From: Ridgeia piscesae
Lineage: Eukaryota; Annelida; Polychaeta; Sabellida; Siboglinidae
Direction: 5' to 3'
DNA: 64,000 bases
Assembly: GCA_025642075.2 (NCBI GenBank)
Contig: JAODUO010000860.1
Location: 62,001 to 126,000 of the forward strand
A program made the position numbers and the translations under genes. The notes under the pieces were generated by a model, which worked only from the letters and a program-made list of their open reading frames with translations, was not told the DNA's origin and ran no database searches. Below, piece after piece: positions 37,096 through 51,099 of the stretch (positions within the stretch are counted from its first letter, which is position 1; every line of letters starts with the position of its first letter).

Positions 37096-39199
37096 ATATC
37101 AGCTGCTGACGCATATATTCTGTGGACTTAGAGCCGGCGTGGTGACGAACGCTTCTACTTCGGCGCAGAGCTTCCAAGTGGAATAAACCCGAATTAGGGA
37201 AATGTCCCGATATTATCGAAATACAGTAAGGAGGTTATTCCGGTAGTTGTTTCTTTATAAAAGAAAAAACACCCAACTGAAACACGCACGCACGCACGCA
37301 AGCACGTACGTACGTAGGTACGCACACACATACACAAACAAACAAACAAAATTTCGAATAAAATCGGGAGACTATTATTCTAATTCGGGAGATCGGAAGA
37401 TTGTTAAGATTCTTGCTGTCAAAATTCGAGAGATTTGTCAAATCCTGGCAAGGTCTGTCGGCGTCTTGACAGTCGTCGCATTTCTGTCATGCCAATCAAT
37501 TGTATGTTCTTCTAATTGAAAACAACAATATGCCTACTCGGTTTATTCTCCGAGTAACACAGCAATGGCAGCAATAACCACCTCTAAGGCGCGGTCCCAG
37601 CTGTGAAAGAAAAGTCTCAGTGGCGCCCTCTGTGGATTGTCCGTTTAACCAACTGGTTAGCAAATTTCCTACAGTAACTAACGTTTGTCGCAAACAGTAG
37701 ATTACTGAAAACAATTACATTTGTGCTTTAACACATTAGCATGGGACCTATATCTAGAGTAGAAGTAAATGGTCAAACAGAGCGGGTGACCAAACTGACC
37801 ATACAAATGACACACATGACACTTGGGAGGAGATGTTACCAGACTATCTCCAAAGTTAACTTAGTGGACCATATACACATACATGACGTGTACAGCCTAA
37901 CAGCACTTGGATCAACACATCAAATATGTACAGTGATGTCATCTAAAAAAGTGATCACCAATCATTTATCACATATAGGAGAAAGACCCTCTAGTAGAGG
38001 TAATAATAGAGGGGAGACAAAGAGTCTAATAAAATACGTTTGAAAACACCACCAGACCAGAACCGTGTGGTTTTATTGACACAAATATTAAAAATCAGTA
38101 TTCCTTCAACCAAAACGCACACGCTACATAAGGTATATATTTTTTGTACACAAACGAACCATACTGGCGATATGCTAAGTTAGTTGAGAAAAGACTTAGA
38201 GTAAAGAGTTGGAACGAGCGGGGAACGAAGAGGGTAGATATTAGATACCCTCAGAAAAGACAAGACGGTAGAAAAGAAAGATCGCGACGGAGTAGATGTG
38301 ATGCAAGATCTTTGAGAAGAGACAGGCAGGCGACATTGGGACAGCAGACATCGAGACACGGTGAATAGGGGAGGCAAGTGCGAGATTATAAAAAGTGGGC
38401 CCCACATCGTGATCCGTAATCGTATTCAAAATTACTGCAATATGGAAATCATTTTAAAATAATAACTTATCTGCATAATAGTTCCCCACCTTCTAGATGA
38501 ATCTTTGTCGGGTAGAAAACTATACATCTTACAACGGAGGTTTCTTCTGTGGAGTTGCGCCCGTACGCAAAAGAATACATAGCTCGATCGAGTCATTGGG
38601 AGGGGTAAATAGCCAAACAAGATATGGCGGCAGGTGGGACGTGCGTGCCCTATTGGAGGCGGATAGTGCATATAGACGGAGACGACAGTGGAGTTGAATC
38701 AATGACGGCAACGGAAGGAAACACAATTAAACAGAATAGCATCCAAATTCTAGATTCAGGTATAAACAGAAAAAAACATTCCGTCATCTATGCGAAATGT
38801 TAGTAATGAGCATGAATGAACATGTCAAATTTGACAAATGAGCTTAACTCGGTCAAAAAGGAACGTTTTTATAACGTTGAGTAACAATTGTTACCTACAG
38901 GAAATATTAACCTTGTTCCATCGAACTTTTATTATAAGTATGTTGTAGCCAAGTTATATAAAGCATAGTTTCAGTCAAATTGTAGCCGCCATCCTATGCC
39001 TATGCTGATCATTTTCTCATGGCATTGTCATAATTGTGTTATATCGATCAGTCTGTCAACTTCGTCATCTTCGGCTGCCTCAAGTTTTAATATACTTCAC
39101 ATCCATGCCTACTTCACTTGTCACCATGCTAAACATTGTATATTATAATCCATCTACAAAACTTTGAAACTGGCTCTTCACCACTTGTCTTCTGGCGTC
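37096..39199. other. No recognised gene, unassigned open frames
   Basis: A plus-strand open frame of 100 codons (37741-38043, true ATG, AATAAAA just before the stop) and an Arg-rich frame at 38144-38368 are present. Neither resembles a protein I know. The purine-rich stretch 38,200-38,360 is unexplained. Origin from an old mobile element is possible but unsupported. Confidence 0.4.
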
Positions 39200-39371
<172 letters not shown>

Positions 39372-40610
39372 TGTTACGTTATGTTTGGTTCGATAACTGC
39401 CCGCAGTGTGCCCTTTCCACTTAAAATAACACCCATTCACGGCTCTACCGACAAACGCAATGTGCGGAAGTAACGTGCATTTTAGTCTTTACGTCTGAAG
39501 ATTGGTCGATCCTTCGCACTGGTGTTGGTCTTACTCGTCATCCCTATGTGTGCTAGTGCGATGTCAGTGTGCAGACATGTCCGACGTAACTGTCTCAGCG
39601 CGCTAGACTCTTTTGACACGATACTGTCAATTGTTGATTGCTTAATTTCAAATGTAGTAGTCTGTGTAAAGACGGCGGCTAGAGACAGCGAACTGACACA
39701 AGACTTTGAAATCCCACGGGAGAGGATCCGCGACGGCAATTTCGTGAAGTGCCGCCACCTGGGATATGGTTGAGGTCAACCATACGTGTGTCAGTGTCGA
39801 TGTTTATTGAAGCGAACTGATGCGTGACATTCGCGAGATTTGTGAATTCATTGCTTCAAGACGAATGTTTCATTAAAAGTCGCCACTTCCCGTCAAACGA
39901 CAGAAACAGCCGAATTTCAGCCGTAGTTATAATACACGTATCGAATACAATTGCATTGATTGTCGTATGTTGGTACAATAGGTGTCACCACTGTCGAGCA
40001 TAACTGATTTTTGCAATTTATAAATGGCGTTTATAAATACGCTTACAGCATAACGGACGGAAGAAGACACCACTCAGTTGTTGCTTTTTTAGACAGAAAT
40101 TGGCATGCGCTTTAGGCAAATTCTACAAATTGGCAGGCGTTTTACTTAAATTCTACTAATTATTTATTTTTCGAACGGGCACTCATATTTATCATGAAGC
40201 GTGCATTCAAGAAGACAAGCCATGTTCTACACATGGATAAAGCCAGAGGTTGGTAGACTGCGCCGTCACCTCATCAAAGATACTCCAGAAGACCCCACGC
40301 GAAGACTAAGTCTTGTTCATCCGTCCTACGGGAATGTGCACACTGAAAGATGACGTATTGAACTTACTATCAATATTTCCCTCCGTGCTTTGTTGAAGAT
40401 GAATAACAACAATTTTACAACTTCAGGAGTGAGAAATAAGAATGCCCTGACGTTGTCGCATATGTGAACAGGTAGACTAAATAGGCGCAATATACGGCGG
40501 GCATGTACTTCGGGCTACAGCCGTGACATCACCATATGGCGGGCCGCTGTGTCCAATATATTTTTATATTAAAATTATAAATACGCCTGCCCATTTGAGG
40601 AATAAACCGT
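39372..40610. other. No gene recognised
   Basis: Unique sequence up to the tandem duplication. The region 39,500-39,770 is GC-moderate with open frames on both strands but no domain. A CTCF-like GCCGCCACCTGGG lies at 39751. Confidence 0.45.
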
Positions 40611-42027
40611 TGTCTTCATAATGATGGTTAAATCTACTGTCGTGTCTTAAGATTCCATTACAACTGTCCTCCCGTACAAGAAGACTTCAGATAGTGTACT
40701 AAATTGTGAGTTATTATATAGCGCCGTATCCAATCCTCAGGACTGCTCAAAGCGCTATACACTTTTCTCCCTGGCAGACCTATTCAATAAAACACCATCT
40801 CGGCTTATTTGGGAAGCATCCAGCCATACTGCAGTTTATTCGTACACAAATACCCACCTCTGCCTATAGCCAAGTACTCATTCATACAACTGAGTAAACT
40901 CGAGCGATGTAGAGTGAAAAAACTTGCCCAAGGTTTGGCACGGAACCCGGGTTCTCTTAGTCGGGAGTCCGAAGCTCTACCCAATACGCCACCGCGCTAC
41001 TAGTCATATCGCTTCCTCATCCAGCACTAATACCTTGAACAAAGGAGATGCAATGTTTACACTACCCGCGAATCTGCCATGTAATCACTCTCTCGCCACC
41101 AACCCCGCCGTCTTGTGAAGTTTGAGAGCAGTGGACACGCCCATTGCATGTCTTAATTCCATTGTTAACCGACACAACAAATCGCTGCAATGCAACAGTG
41201 TAGTCAATGAACCGACCTAGGACGATGGAGCCCGCTGAGAGACCGAGGGTCATCCGTCCCCCGCCCGCATCTCGACGCCACAGACTCTCCTCCGTCAATC
41301 GCGCCTTGCGTAATCCGAGCACACAAACGCACGCTTCAAATTGAAACTTTACAATTTCGCCCGCGTTTGATCTTGCGTAATTACACCTTCGACGATCGCT
41401 GGAACACCTGTAATTCGTGATAACGAAGAACTGGCATTCACGTTGGCGGCGAAGCGTTGTTTTGTCACACGGAAAGGATCCCTGTCGTCGCCGATAGTGA
41501 AAGGACGCGGGTCGCGGTGTGTGAACGATTCCCATGCCGTTGCGTCAGCTGGTGTCGAATTGGATTCGCTACATAAATGATCAATGCACGTATGTGATAT
41601 TCTCTTTGCCGTTGTTTGTATTTGATCCTACGCCGAAGAGTGAGTTTTACGAGGACTTTGTAACACAATCGTAAAACATCGGTCTTTCAAACGTGAACGT
41701 AATAAATGTTCAACAATCAATCTCCATCGATGTTCTTAAACTGGTTATCCGTTATTACTCCACGGGAAATTATGTAAACTGTAAATTCTCAGGTTTGCAG
41801 ACATGCAAGCCTGTGATACGGGTGTATTTAGCGCATATGTAATATACTTACTCTGATCAAAATTTTGCAAAGTAAGGAAAACCAATGCTAGACAGTGGCT
41901 CACACTCGAAATACGCCAACAGCTTTCTTGTTCGCTTGTCATCTGTGTTAACTGGCACTAATGGAGTAGCGGACAGTTTTAGTTGTTTAAACTAGTTGTG
42001 GGTGGCTTCACATTAACGGTGCTTGTA
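40611..42027. repeat. Tandem duplication, copy 1 (1.4-kb unit)
   Basis: This unit recurs at an offset of 1472 bp with about eight substitutions and one or two small indels that I could count, so identity is above 99%. It contains a minus-strand SINE (40696-41003), a GC-moderate block with a 157-codon minus-strand open frame (41062-41535), and AT-richer sequence. Differences between copies inside the open frame are two replacement and one silent, so there is no sign that protein sequence is conserved. Confidence 0.97.
40696..41003 (-). mobile_element. tRNA-derived SINE, minus strand (in duplication copy 1)
   Basis: Read on the minus strand: head with TGGCGTATTGGGTAGAGC, CCCGGGTTCC, central core TCGAGTTTACTCAGTTGTAT, and tail GCGCTTTGAGCAGTCC then GGCGCTATATAATAACTCAC. 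A tail pairing GCGCTTTGAG with GCGCTATATAA is widespread in animal SINEs. The A box is altered relative to copy 2. Confidence 0.85.
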
Positions 42028-42082
42028 AACGAACACATTTACATATATTCTAGGTATAATGACATACACCTGTTAAACCCAA

Positions 42083-43502
42083 TGTCTTCATAATGATGGT
42101 TAAATCTACTGTCGTGTCTTAAGATTCCATTACAACTGTCCTCCCGTACAAGAAGCCTTCAGATAGTGTACTAAATTGTGAGTTATTATATAGCGCCGTA
42201 TCCAATCCTCAGGACTGCTCAAAGCGCTATACACTTTTCTCCCTGGCAGACCTATTCAATAAAACACCATCTCGGCTTATTTGGGAAGCATCCAGCCATA
42301 CTGCAGTTTATTCGTACACAAATACCCACCTCTGTCTATAGCCAAGTACTCATTCATACAACTGAGTAAACTCGAGCGATGTAGAGTGAAAAAACTTGCC
42401 CAAGGTTTGGCACGGAACCCGGGTTCTCTTAGTCGGGAGTCCGAAGCTCTAGCCACTACGCCACCGCGCTACTAGTCATATCGCTTCCTCATCCAGCACT
42501 AATACCTTGAACAAAGGAGATGCAATGTTTACACTACCCGCGAATCTGCCATGTAATCACTCTCTCGCCACCAACCCCGCCGTCTTGTGAAGTTTGAGAG
42601 CAGTGGACACGCCCATTGCATGTCTTAATTCCATTGTTAACCGACACAACAAATCGCTGCAATGCAACAGTGTAGTCAATGAACCGACCTAGGACGATGG
42701 AGCCCGCTGAGAGACCGAGGGTCATCCGTCCCCCGCCCGCATCTCGACGCCACAGACTCTCCTCCGTCAATCGCGCCATGCGTAATCCGAGCACACAAAC
42801 GCACGCTTCAAATTGAAACTTTACAATTTCGCCCGCGTTTGATCTTGCGTAATTACACCTTCGACGATCGCTGGAACACCTGTAATTCGTGATAACGAAG
42901 AACTGGTATTCACGTTGGCGGCGAAGCGTTGTTTTGTCACACGGAAAGGATCCCTGTCGTCGCCGATAGTGAAAGGACGCGGGCCGCGGTGTGTGAACGA
43001 TTCCCATGCCGTTGCGTCAGCTGGTGTCGAATTGGATTCGCTACATAAATGATCAATGCACGTATGTGATATTCTCTTTGCCGTTGTTTGTATTTGATCC
43101 TACGCCGAAGAGTGAGTTTTACGAGGACTTTGTAACACAATCGTAAAACATCGGTCTTTCAAACGTGAACGTAATAAATGTTCAACAATCAATCTCCATC
43201 GATGTTCTTAAACTGGTTATCCGTTATTACTACACGGGAAATTATGTAAACTGTAAATTCTCAGGTTTGCAGACATGCAAGCCTGTGATACGGGTGTATT
43301 TAGCGCATATGTAATATACTTACTCTGATCAAAATTTTGCAAAGTAAGGAAAACCAATGCTAGACAGTGGCTCACACTCGAAATACGCCAACAGCTTTCT
43401 TGTTCGCTTGTCATCTGTGTTAACTGGCACTAATGGAGTAGCGGACAGTTTTAGTTGTTTAAACTAGTTGTGGGTGGCTCTCACATTAACGGCATGCTTG
43501 TA
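42083..43502. repeat. Tandem duplication, copy 2 (1.4-kb unit)
   Basis: A near-identical copy of 40611-42027, separated from it by 55 unique bases. The copies end in almost the same bases: GGCTTCACATTAACGG in copy 1 and GGCTCTCACATTAACGG in copy 2. It includes its own copy of the SINE and of the minus-strand open frame (42534-43007). Confidence 0.97.
42168..42475 (-). mobile_element. tRNA-derived SINE, minus strand (in duplication copy 2)
   Basis: Same insertion as at 40696-41003, carried by the duplication. Its A box, TGGCGTAGTGGC (complement 42452-42463), fits the RNA polymerase III consensus better than that of copy 1. Confidence 0.85.
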
Positions 43503-45065
43503 TGTAAGCCGTAACGCGAGTAAAAATGGTCGACTTACGGTTATAACATGTCTTTATCTGTCGAATGAGGATGTCCCAGTCTTACTCGTTACATCCGGTT
43601 AAACACAGACAGTCGGAATACGCAGTCGGCGCCACCTGGTGACAAGATCACCGGCGTCAGAACAGAATATGTATATATGTAATTATAATTGGGGTTGACT
43701 GGCTTCCGCTCCTGAGACGCGATCTTTTCCATCTGAACTGTTGGCACATTTTCGTCGAGGTTAGTTTAGTGCTCTCTATAATCCGCGATTTGCGACCCAA
43801 ACAGACACCCCAACCTGCCGCTGAATATTGGAGGTAGTCGTGTTTTCAGCCCCCTCAGTAATGGAGAGCTAACTCCTCAGTTTCGATTCGAAACCTGTGA
43901 AGATGGAGTCGTGAATGAGTCAGCTACTGTTTGCATAACCTTACTCAACAGACTACTGTCAAACCCTTGGTCGTGGCACTTAGAGTATGCTCGTGCAAAC
44001 TGCGTTTAGTAAGGTGCAACAAACCATCCGTGATAGCAATCGTTAATAAATGTTCATTTGCGAGTTCATTACCTAGATCTAATTAATTCCTGACTATGAC
44101 GCGCTGGCGGAAACGCGTAGAATAATAAGTAATCGTTGATTGCAGTTCACTGGCGCCGGTTGCATGGGAAGAGTCTCCGTGTGTGTGTTCACTGGTGCGG
44201 AACGACGGAGCTTTGTGTCGGTATCACGGTGGACCGGTATCACCTGTCGGTATCATCGTGTTAATTGCACAACCAGTATTATAGTAGTCCCAGCCTATAA
44301 AAAGATATTATTGATTATTCATTTAAGCTCACCTATTGGCGTCAAATATTAGCAACAAATACATTTATTGTATTAAATATAATCTTTTAAACCATTATTT
44401 ATAGAAAACTCGTAATATCATTCTGTCAACTTAATACAATTTTTGGATAGCTTATTTTTGTTTGCTGTAAAATTAAAATAGACTCCGCATATTTTTCATC
44501 GATGGCGCTGTGCATTGCATACAAATATTCGTCCTCGAAGAACATTGAAGAATAATCAGAATACAACGTCACTTTGAAACTTGCTGCACAAAGCTTCATG
44601 CTAATCGTTTGGCATTCGTGATTAATTTTTAGTTTAGTACATGTATATACAATATGCCTCGTTATCGACATATAAGTCTAACTGCGGTTTATCTCACGTT
44701 TATCTCTATTGCCTATAATGGCAATTGTGACAAAACCTTCTGTCTAAATTGTTAAAGTTGACTTAGTACAATTCGTTAGTCTGCGAGTTGATAACTATTC
44801 ATGAAAGTGCTGATAACATCTTGTTAAACTCTTAAGCTCGGTTGTGTGTACATTCCTTTACAGTATTGCTTCCAAAAACAGTATACTTGTGTCTTTAGTT
44901 TGGATTTTGGTAACTATTTACGAAAGTGCTCAAATAAAACGTTGCGTAACGGCGCCACCTGGATTATTAGTTATGTATGTTCCCTGTTGTTACGCATGGA
45001 TTTATGCATTTACTATATCCGTATTTTTAGAACTACCCTCACGTTGAGTTGTTCAAGTGTTAAAG
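43503..45065. other. No gene recognised
   Basis: Unique DNA. Two CTCF-like sequences occur: GGCGCCACCTGGTGAC (43628-43643) and GGCGCCACCTGGATT (44951-44965). No exon was identified. Confidence 0.45.
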
Positions 45066-45414
<349 letters not shown>

Positions 45415-45629
45415 TTTGTTTGTGTATAACTCAAGATGCTGAAAACAACTGAACTATAAGAGCTGATAAAACTATTTTACAGCTAGACATAACGCGATTA
45501 TAAATTATTATAATGGTCTTTGTCTGGTTACTCAAAATTACTTGTGAAAGAGCTGGCACTTCTCCAAACTGCTACAGTTGATTATCTATACTTTGTATAA
45601 CCTGGGGAACTACGTATAAACGTTGTGAC

Positions 45630-46190
45630 AACATGGTCTTGTTGACATGTCAAAGTGCCTGAGACACGGTTAGTGCTACCCCTAATTATATTTTTGAGAA
45701 AGGAACTTTTAGCTATATAAAATAAATTCACTGTGTTACAGTTGAAATCATTGACTGGTAGTGCCAACATATACGCCAATAAATGTGACAATTTACTGTA
45801 ATTTCCTGTTGCATATGGAAAAAAACATCAATAGAGAAACTGCATCAACAGATAATAAACTTTGAGACGGTCTCAATGCTTAATCTTTGGCAACTATTGA
45901 CTGGACTTGAGGTAAGATCTTGAGGTAAGATACTCTTAAGATACTCCATTTTTGACGTCAGCTGGGAACGCGTCATTTACGCGTACGTTTGACGTAGATC
46001 ACACGTGTACGTTTGAAAACGCGCGAACTGTTGAAATCAGCGTATCCACATTTGACGTCGTAACAGCTTCCTCTTTCTTACTCAAAAGTAAACTATCAAT
46101 TCCTGACAGAAATTCTAAGCTTTTTTAAAACGTAACAATGTACTTACGTAATTTGCGAAAACTACTTTCTTTTATATTTGTCACTTGGAA
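45630..46190 (+). repeat. Diverged repeat, copy 2 (partner 36620-37095)
   Basis: It carries the same three ordered blocks as the partner: GACACGGTTAGTG with TTTTAGCTATATAAAA, then TGACGTCAGC with ACGTTTGACGTA and ACGCGCGAA, then TAATTTGCGAAAACT. Spacing is about 100 bases longer. The blocks are CpG-rich against an AT-rich background. Confidence 0.65.
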
Positions 46191-46713
46191 TATGAGCAAA
46201 AAAGCACAAAGGCAATTTAGAAGCCCGCTCTCTACGTGTCAAGGAGTAGGCACACTACTCACTGGTGAAAGTGCTCACACCTTGTTCAACTGCTAAATGT
46301 AATTGCCTATATTTTAATTTGTTACCCCACCCCCCACACATTCCAACCAACCCCGCGACCCGAATGCAACGACTAGCAACCATACAAGCATGCGCACCCA
46401 ACCCTGGCCGTATGACTCCACCGGCAGTATTGGGTAATATTCAACCCACACCAGACAAGAATAGGACCAATATCGAGCCAGGCGCCGCGTGATCTCTCGG
46501 ACCGGACTCGTGTTGTGTCACCTGTCTGTGTGATAGACCCAGGAGTGGCTGGAGGAGACGGAATGTGAGGCGAATCCAATCAATATTGAATTAGGGAGAA
46601 ATAATGACCCCAGTGAAGGACTAGATTAAGTTCTCGTTGTCATATAAATGAAGGCGCTGTATTTGTTCAATGGTCGTTGTCGATGAAAGAGTCGGCGTGT
46701 GTTGTTGGTGGAA

Positions 46714-46715
<2 letters not shown>
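46191..46715. other. No gene recognised
   Basis: Unique sequence with short open frames only; no feature was identified. Confidence 0.45.
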
Positions 46716-46773
<58 letters not shown>

Positions 46774-47074
46774 GCGTGTGCGTGTGCGTGTGCGTGTGCG
46801 TGTGCGTGTGCGTGTGCGTGTGCGTGTGCGGTGCGTGTGCGAGTGCGTGTGCGAGTGCGTGTGCGTGTGCGTGTGCGTGTGCGTGTGCGTGTGCGTGTGC
46901 GTGTGCGTGTGCGTGTGCGTGTGCGTGTGCGTGTGCGTGTGCGTGCGTGCGTGCGTGTGCGTGTGCGTGTGCGTGTGCGTGTGCGTGTGCGTGTGCGTGT
47001 GCGTGTGCGTGTGCGTGTGCGTGCGTGCGGTGCGTGTGCGTGTGCGTGTGCGTGCGCGTGCGCGGCGTGCGCGC

Positions 47075-47117
<43 letters not shown>

Positions 47118-47118
47118 A
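46716..47118. repeat. Alternating (GT)n/(GTGTGC)n/(GTGC)n tract, about 400 bp
   Basis: A (GT)n start passes into long GTGTGC hexamer arrays and ends in GTGC tetramers. Almost every step alternates purine and pyrimidine, with a few phase breaks (GCGGTG near 46830 and 47029, GAGTGC near 46840). Open frames on both strands are repeat artefacts. Confidence 0.98.
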
Positions 47119-47449
47119 CAATTCGAAGGTTTGTGCATAGCCTGAATGTAGCATCTTCCCACGAGACCTGCCCCCGCACGTTTTCCCACCCATAAACTTT
47201 CCCACCCAAAAATGGAACGATGAACATTTCCCTTTTGGTGTTTCAGTAATTATTAATACGTTGGTAATTAAAATACTGTTACAGTGCATATTCCAACTGT
47301 GGTTATAGATACTGCGAAATCCGACCATATCAATATCAATCTATGATAGCTGTGTAATTTTAACAGTCACAAAACAGTTAAGTATTACACATGGGGTTAT
47401 CTTATCGTATTTTTATTATGATATAAATATTTTTTTATGTTTACGATAT

Positions 47450-47454
<5 letters not shown>
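47119..47454. other. No gene recognised
   Basis: Short unique AT-rich spacer. Confidence 0.45.
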
Positions 47455-48489
<1,035 letters not shown>

Positions 48490-48975
48490 TTCCCCAACAG
48501 CGCCGTAATTAGGTAATGGGAAATAACAGGGGCGGGAGGGTCAGCGCAGAGCCCGCTGTCCACTCATTGTCCAATTCTTGTCCTCCGTTGTCTTCCGCGC
48601 TAGTGTCGTGTGGGGAAAATTGTCGCGCAGCGGTTTGCGCGGCCACGCGTGACGGACGGTTGTGCGCGGCGACGCATGACGGCGATATCCCGCCGCGTAA
48701 TGCGCATGTCATGACGCGAGCCGTGGGCGGCGGCGCGTGACCGAGTGGCCGGGATGAGATGCGCGGGGAAGTGAAGTTGTGGGCGGAGCTGTGGAGTGGA
48801 CACTGACGCGGTGGTCATTGACGGAGCTCATCGTGTTGTCTGCCCCAGTGATCGTTAGTTGGTCAACGAGTCTGGCAGCGAGCCCGAGGGAACACTCAGC
48901 AAAGTGATTGAGTCTCTCGCTGTTCCACGCGATATCGTCGGCTTCTGCAACGACGCTTTATTCATCCACGGATTT
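48490..48975 (+). promoter_or_regulatory. CpG-rich block: candidate promoter and non-coding first exon of gene B
   Basis: The block is far richer in G, C and CpG than its surroundings (for example GGCGGCGGCGCGTGACCG near 48726). It ends with a good splice donor, GGATTTG|GTATGT, at 48975/48976. No open frame resembles a protein. The next clear 3' splice site on this strand that leads into a coding exon is 53386, just upstream of protocadherin gene B. A first exon here would therefore imply a 4.4-kb first intron. This is an inference from composition and splice signals. Confidence 0.35.
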
Positions 48976-49288
48976 GGTATGTAGTGTTTTTTCTGCGTCT
49001 CGGTATATGCGATAGTATAATGAGAAAGTATTCGTTATCACAGACAATGGAACACAACATGAATTTTCTTTTATGTCTATCATAACAACATGAATGTGTA
49101 TAATAAATAATAGATTCATATGTGTTAAGGTGGGAAATACACATTATTAAAGTTCCGAACCTTCGTTTTCCACATGCGACATGGAACAAGTCGCTCAGTT
49201 CACGTTTAAACTTTGTAACACTCGTCTTATGTGATAACATTTCCCTGATATATAAATAGTATCACTAAATTTATAATATAATATGCTC
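48976..49288. other. No gene recognised
   Basis: Unique AT-rich spacer between the CpG-rich block and the foldback repeat. Confidence 0.45.
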
Positions 49289-49378
49289 GTCGGTACTCTC
49301 GCGTTCAAACTCATCTCCATCCAACCTTCGTGTTTAGCTATTCTAGCCCACCTAGGTGGATTACTAAGATGTGTGTAA

Positions 49379-49477
<99 letters not shown>

Positions 49478-49676
49478 TTATATTATATTAAATGTTAAAT
49501 ACTACAGTCAATATTGGGTGTGTATAGATAGTAGTGTATGATGGTGTCTATTAATGACTCTTCATAATTCAGGTCACTGTGACGGTCGGTACTCTCGCGT
49601 TCAAACTCATCTCCATCCAACCTTCGTGTTTAGCTATTCTAGCCCACCTAGGTGGATTACTAAGATGTGTGTAAAT

Positions 49677-49761
<85 letters not shown>

Positions 49762-49869
49762 GGATAACCACCGTCCACAGTGACCTGAATTATGAAGAGT
49801 CATTAATAGACACCATCATACACTACTATCTATACACACCCAATATTGACTGTAGTATTTAACATTTGA
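49289..49869. repeat. Composite foldback: direct repeat, inverted repeat and (AT)n cores
   Basis: A 92-bp sequence starting GTCGGTACTCTCGCG occurs at 49289-49380 and again, in direct orientation, at 49585-49676; each copy runs straight into an (AT)n tract (49383-49475 and 49679-49757). The flanking sequence 49488-49586 is repeated as a near-perfect inverted copy at 49771-49869. The inner part can therefore fold into a hairpin with arms of about 97 bp and a loop holding the second direct repeat and (AT)n. Confidence 0.93.
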
Positions 49870-51099
49870 ATCTGGCTCTAAGTGCACCCCTTCAATCAAC
49901 TATGGGACAGTTTGCTCTCAGTGTGCGTTGTTCTCATTCATATCTCGTTTTCATCCCGACCTTGCAAGCATGTTTGGGATTCCAGAATAATGCAGGATGT
50001 TACGCGTGTTTGATGCGCGATAATTCATACATATCTTTACGTTTCGTCTTGAGTACCGTGTTTGCATTGCAAGATGAACAACAATCTTGATTTCCATAAA
50101 TAGATTTTGGGCAAATTGTATTTAGAACAATGGTCCTCAAAGCATCAAAACAGCTTTGTGGGATAGTTTATGCCATGTAACACGCTGTATAATACATAAC
50201 ATGTCCTACTGTCAACGACAATCACACTGTGAGCAAAATTCAAGCATGTGTGCTACCGTGGGACACACCTAATCATCACACACTTCTTACGTTCATTTGC
50301 TAGCCCATACTAAGTTCAAATATCCAACGTGATTACATCTGATACGCGGCAAATGCAGTAAACATACATAGCATCCGTTGGTAATTTTTGGTCGTGATTG
50401 TATTTCAGCCGTTATACAAAATTAAGCTAATGTTACAGCCGACCATGAGATGTGTGCAAGATCCCATGCTGTAATCGGGCGATTCATCTTACAGAACGGT
50501 ATAACAACATTACATGGTAATAACATATCATGACGTGACGTCTACTTTCACCGTTGCACAGACGTGGCATCTAATAAGGAAGCAACAGTCAGAATGTGTG
50601 TTCAAAGTTAATACCAACCCGGAGGCGTTGAGCACAACAATTTTCATCTGTAATTATTTTCAATTGTAAAAAGAGTTTTAACGCGACCGACTTTCACATT
50701 TTAGAGACCAAAAAACAATTTTTTAAACTGCAACGCGGAAATTGAAATCACAAACAATTGCGAATATTAAAACAGATTTTGGTTTTCTAGCACGATATAT
50801 GAGTGTGCTACCAGTCAGTTTTCTCGGGGTACCCTGTAAAAAGAAATTCCGTAGCGTGTAAAGAATTCGGTTGCCCATATCTGTATAACAACAGAGCGTT
50901 GTTTGCCATTTAACAGAAAACACTTGCTGAACTCACGAAAGCGAAATTCTACAACTTGTAGATAATTCGCCAACAAGAGGGCTATGTTTGCAGCTTAAAG
51001 AAAACCCTTGTAGAATTTCACGAGCTGCGCTAAAAGTTATCCACAAAGGCAATGGCAAAACAAATAGCTGCTGGGCATAACAATGGGCGTAGTGTTCTC
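49870..51099. other. No gene recognised
   Basis: Unique AT-rich sequence without features that I can support. Confidence 0.5.

Noticed and set aside
41062..41535. 157-codon minus-strand frame present in both copies of the tandem duplication
   Set aside because: Presence in both copies only reflects their young age. Two replacement and one silent difference show no constraint, and no family was recognised.
46621..47328. Long His-Thr and Cys-Val open frames
   Set aside because: They are artefacts of GT/CA microsatellites that are free of stops in many frames.
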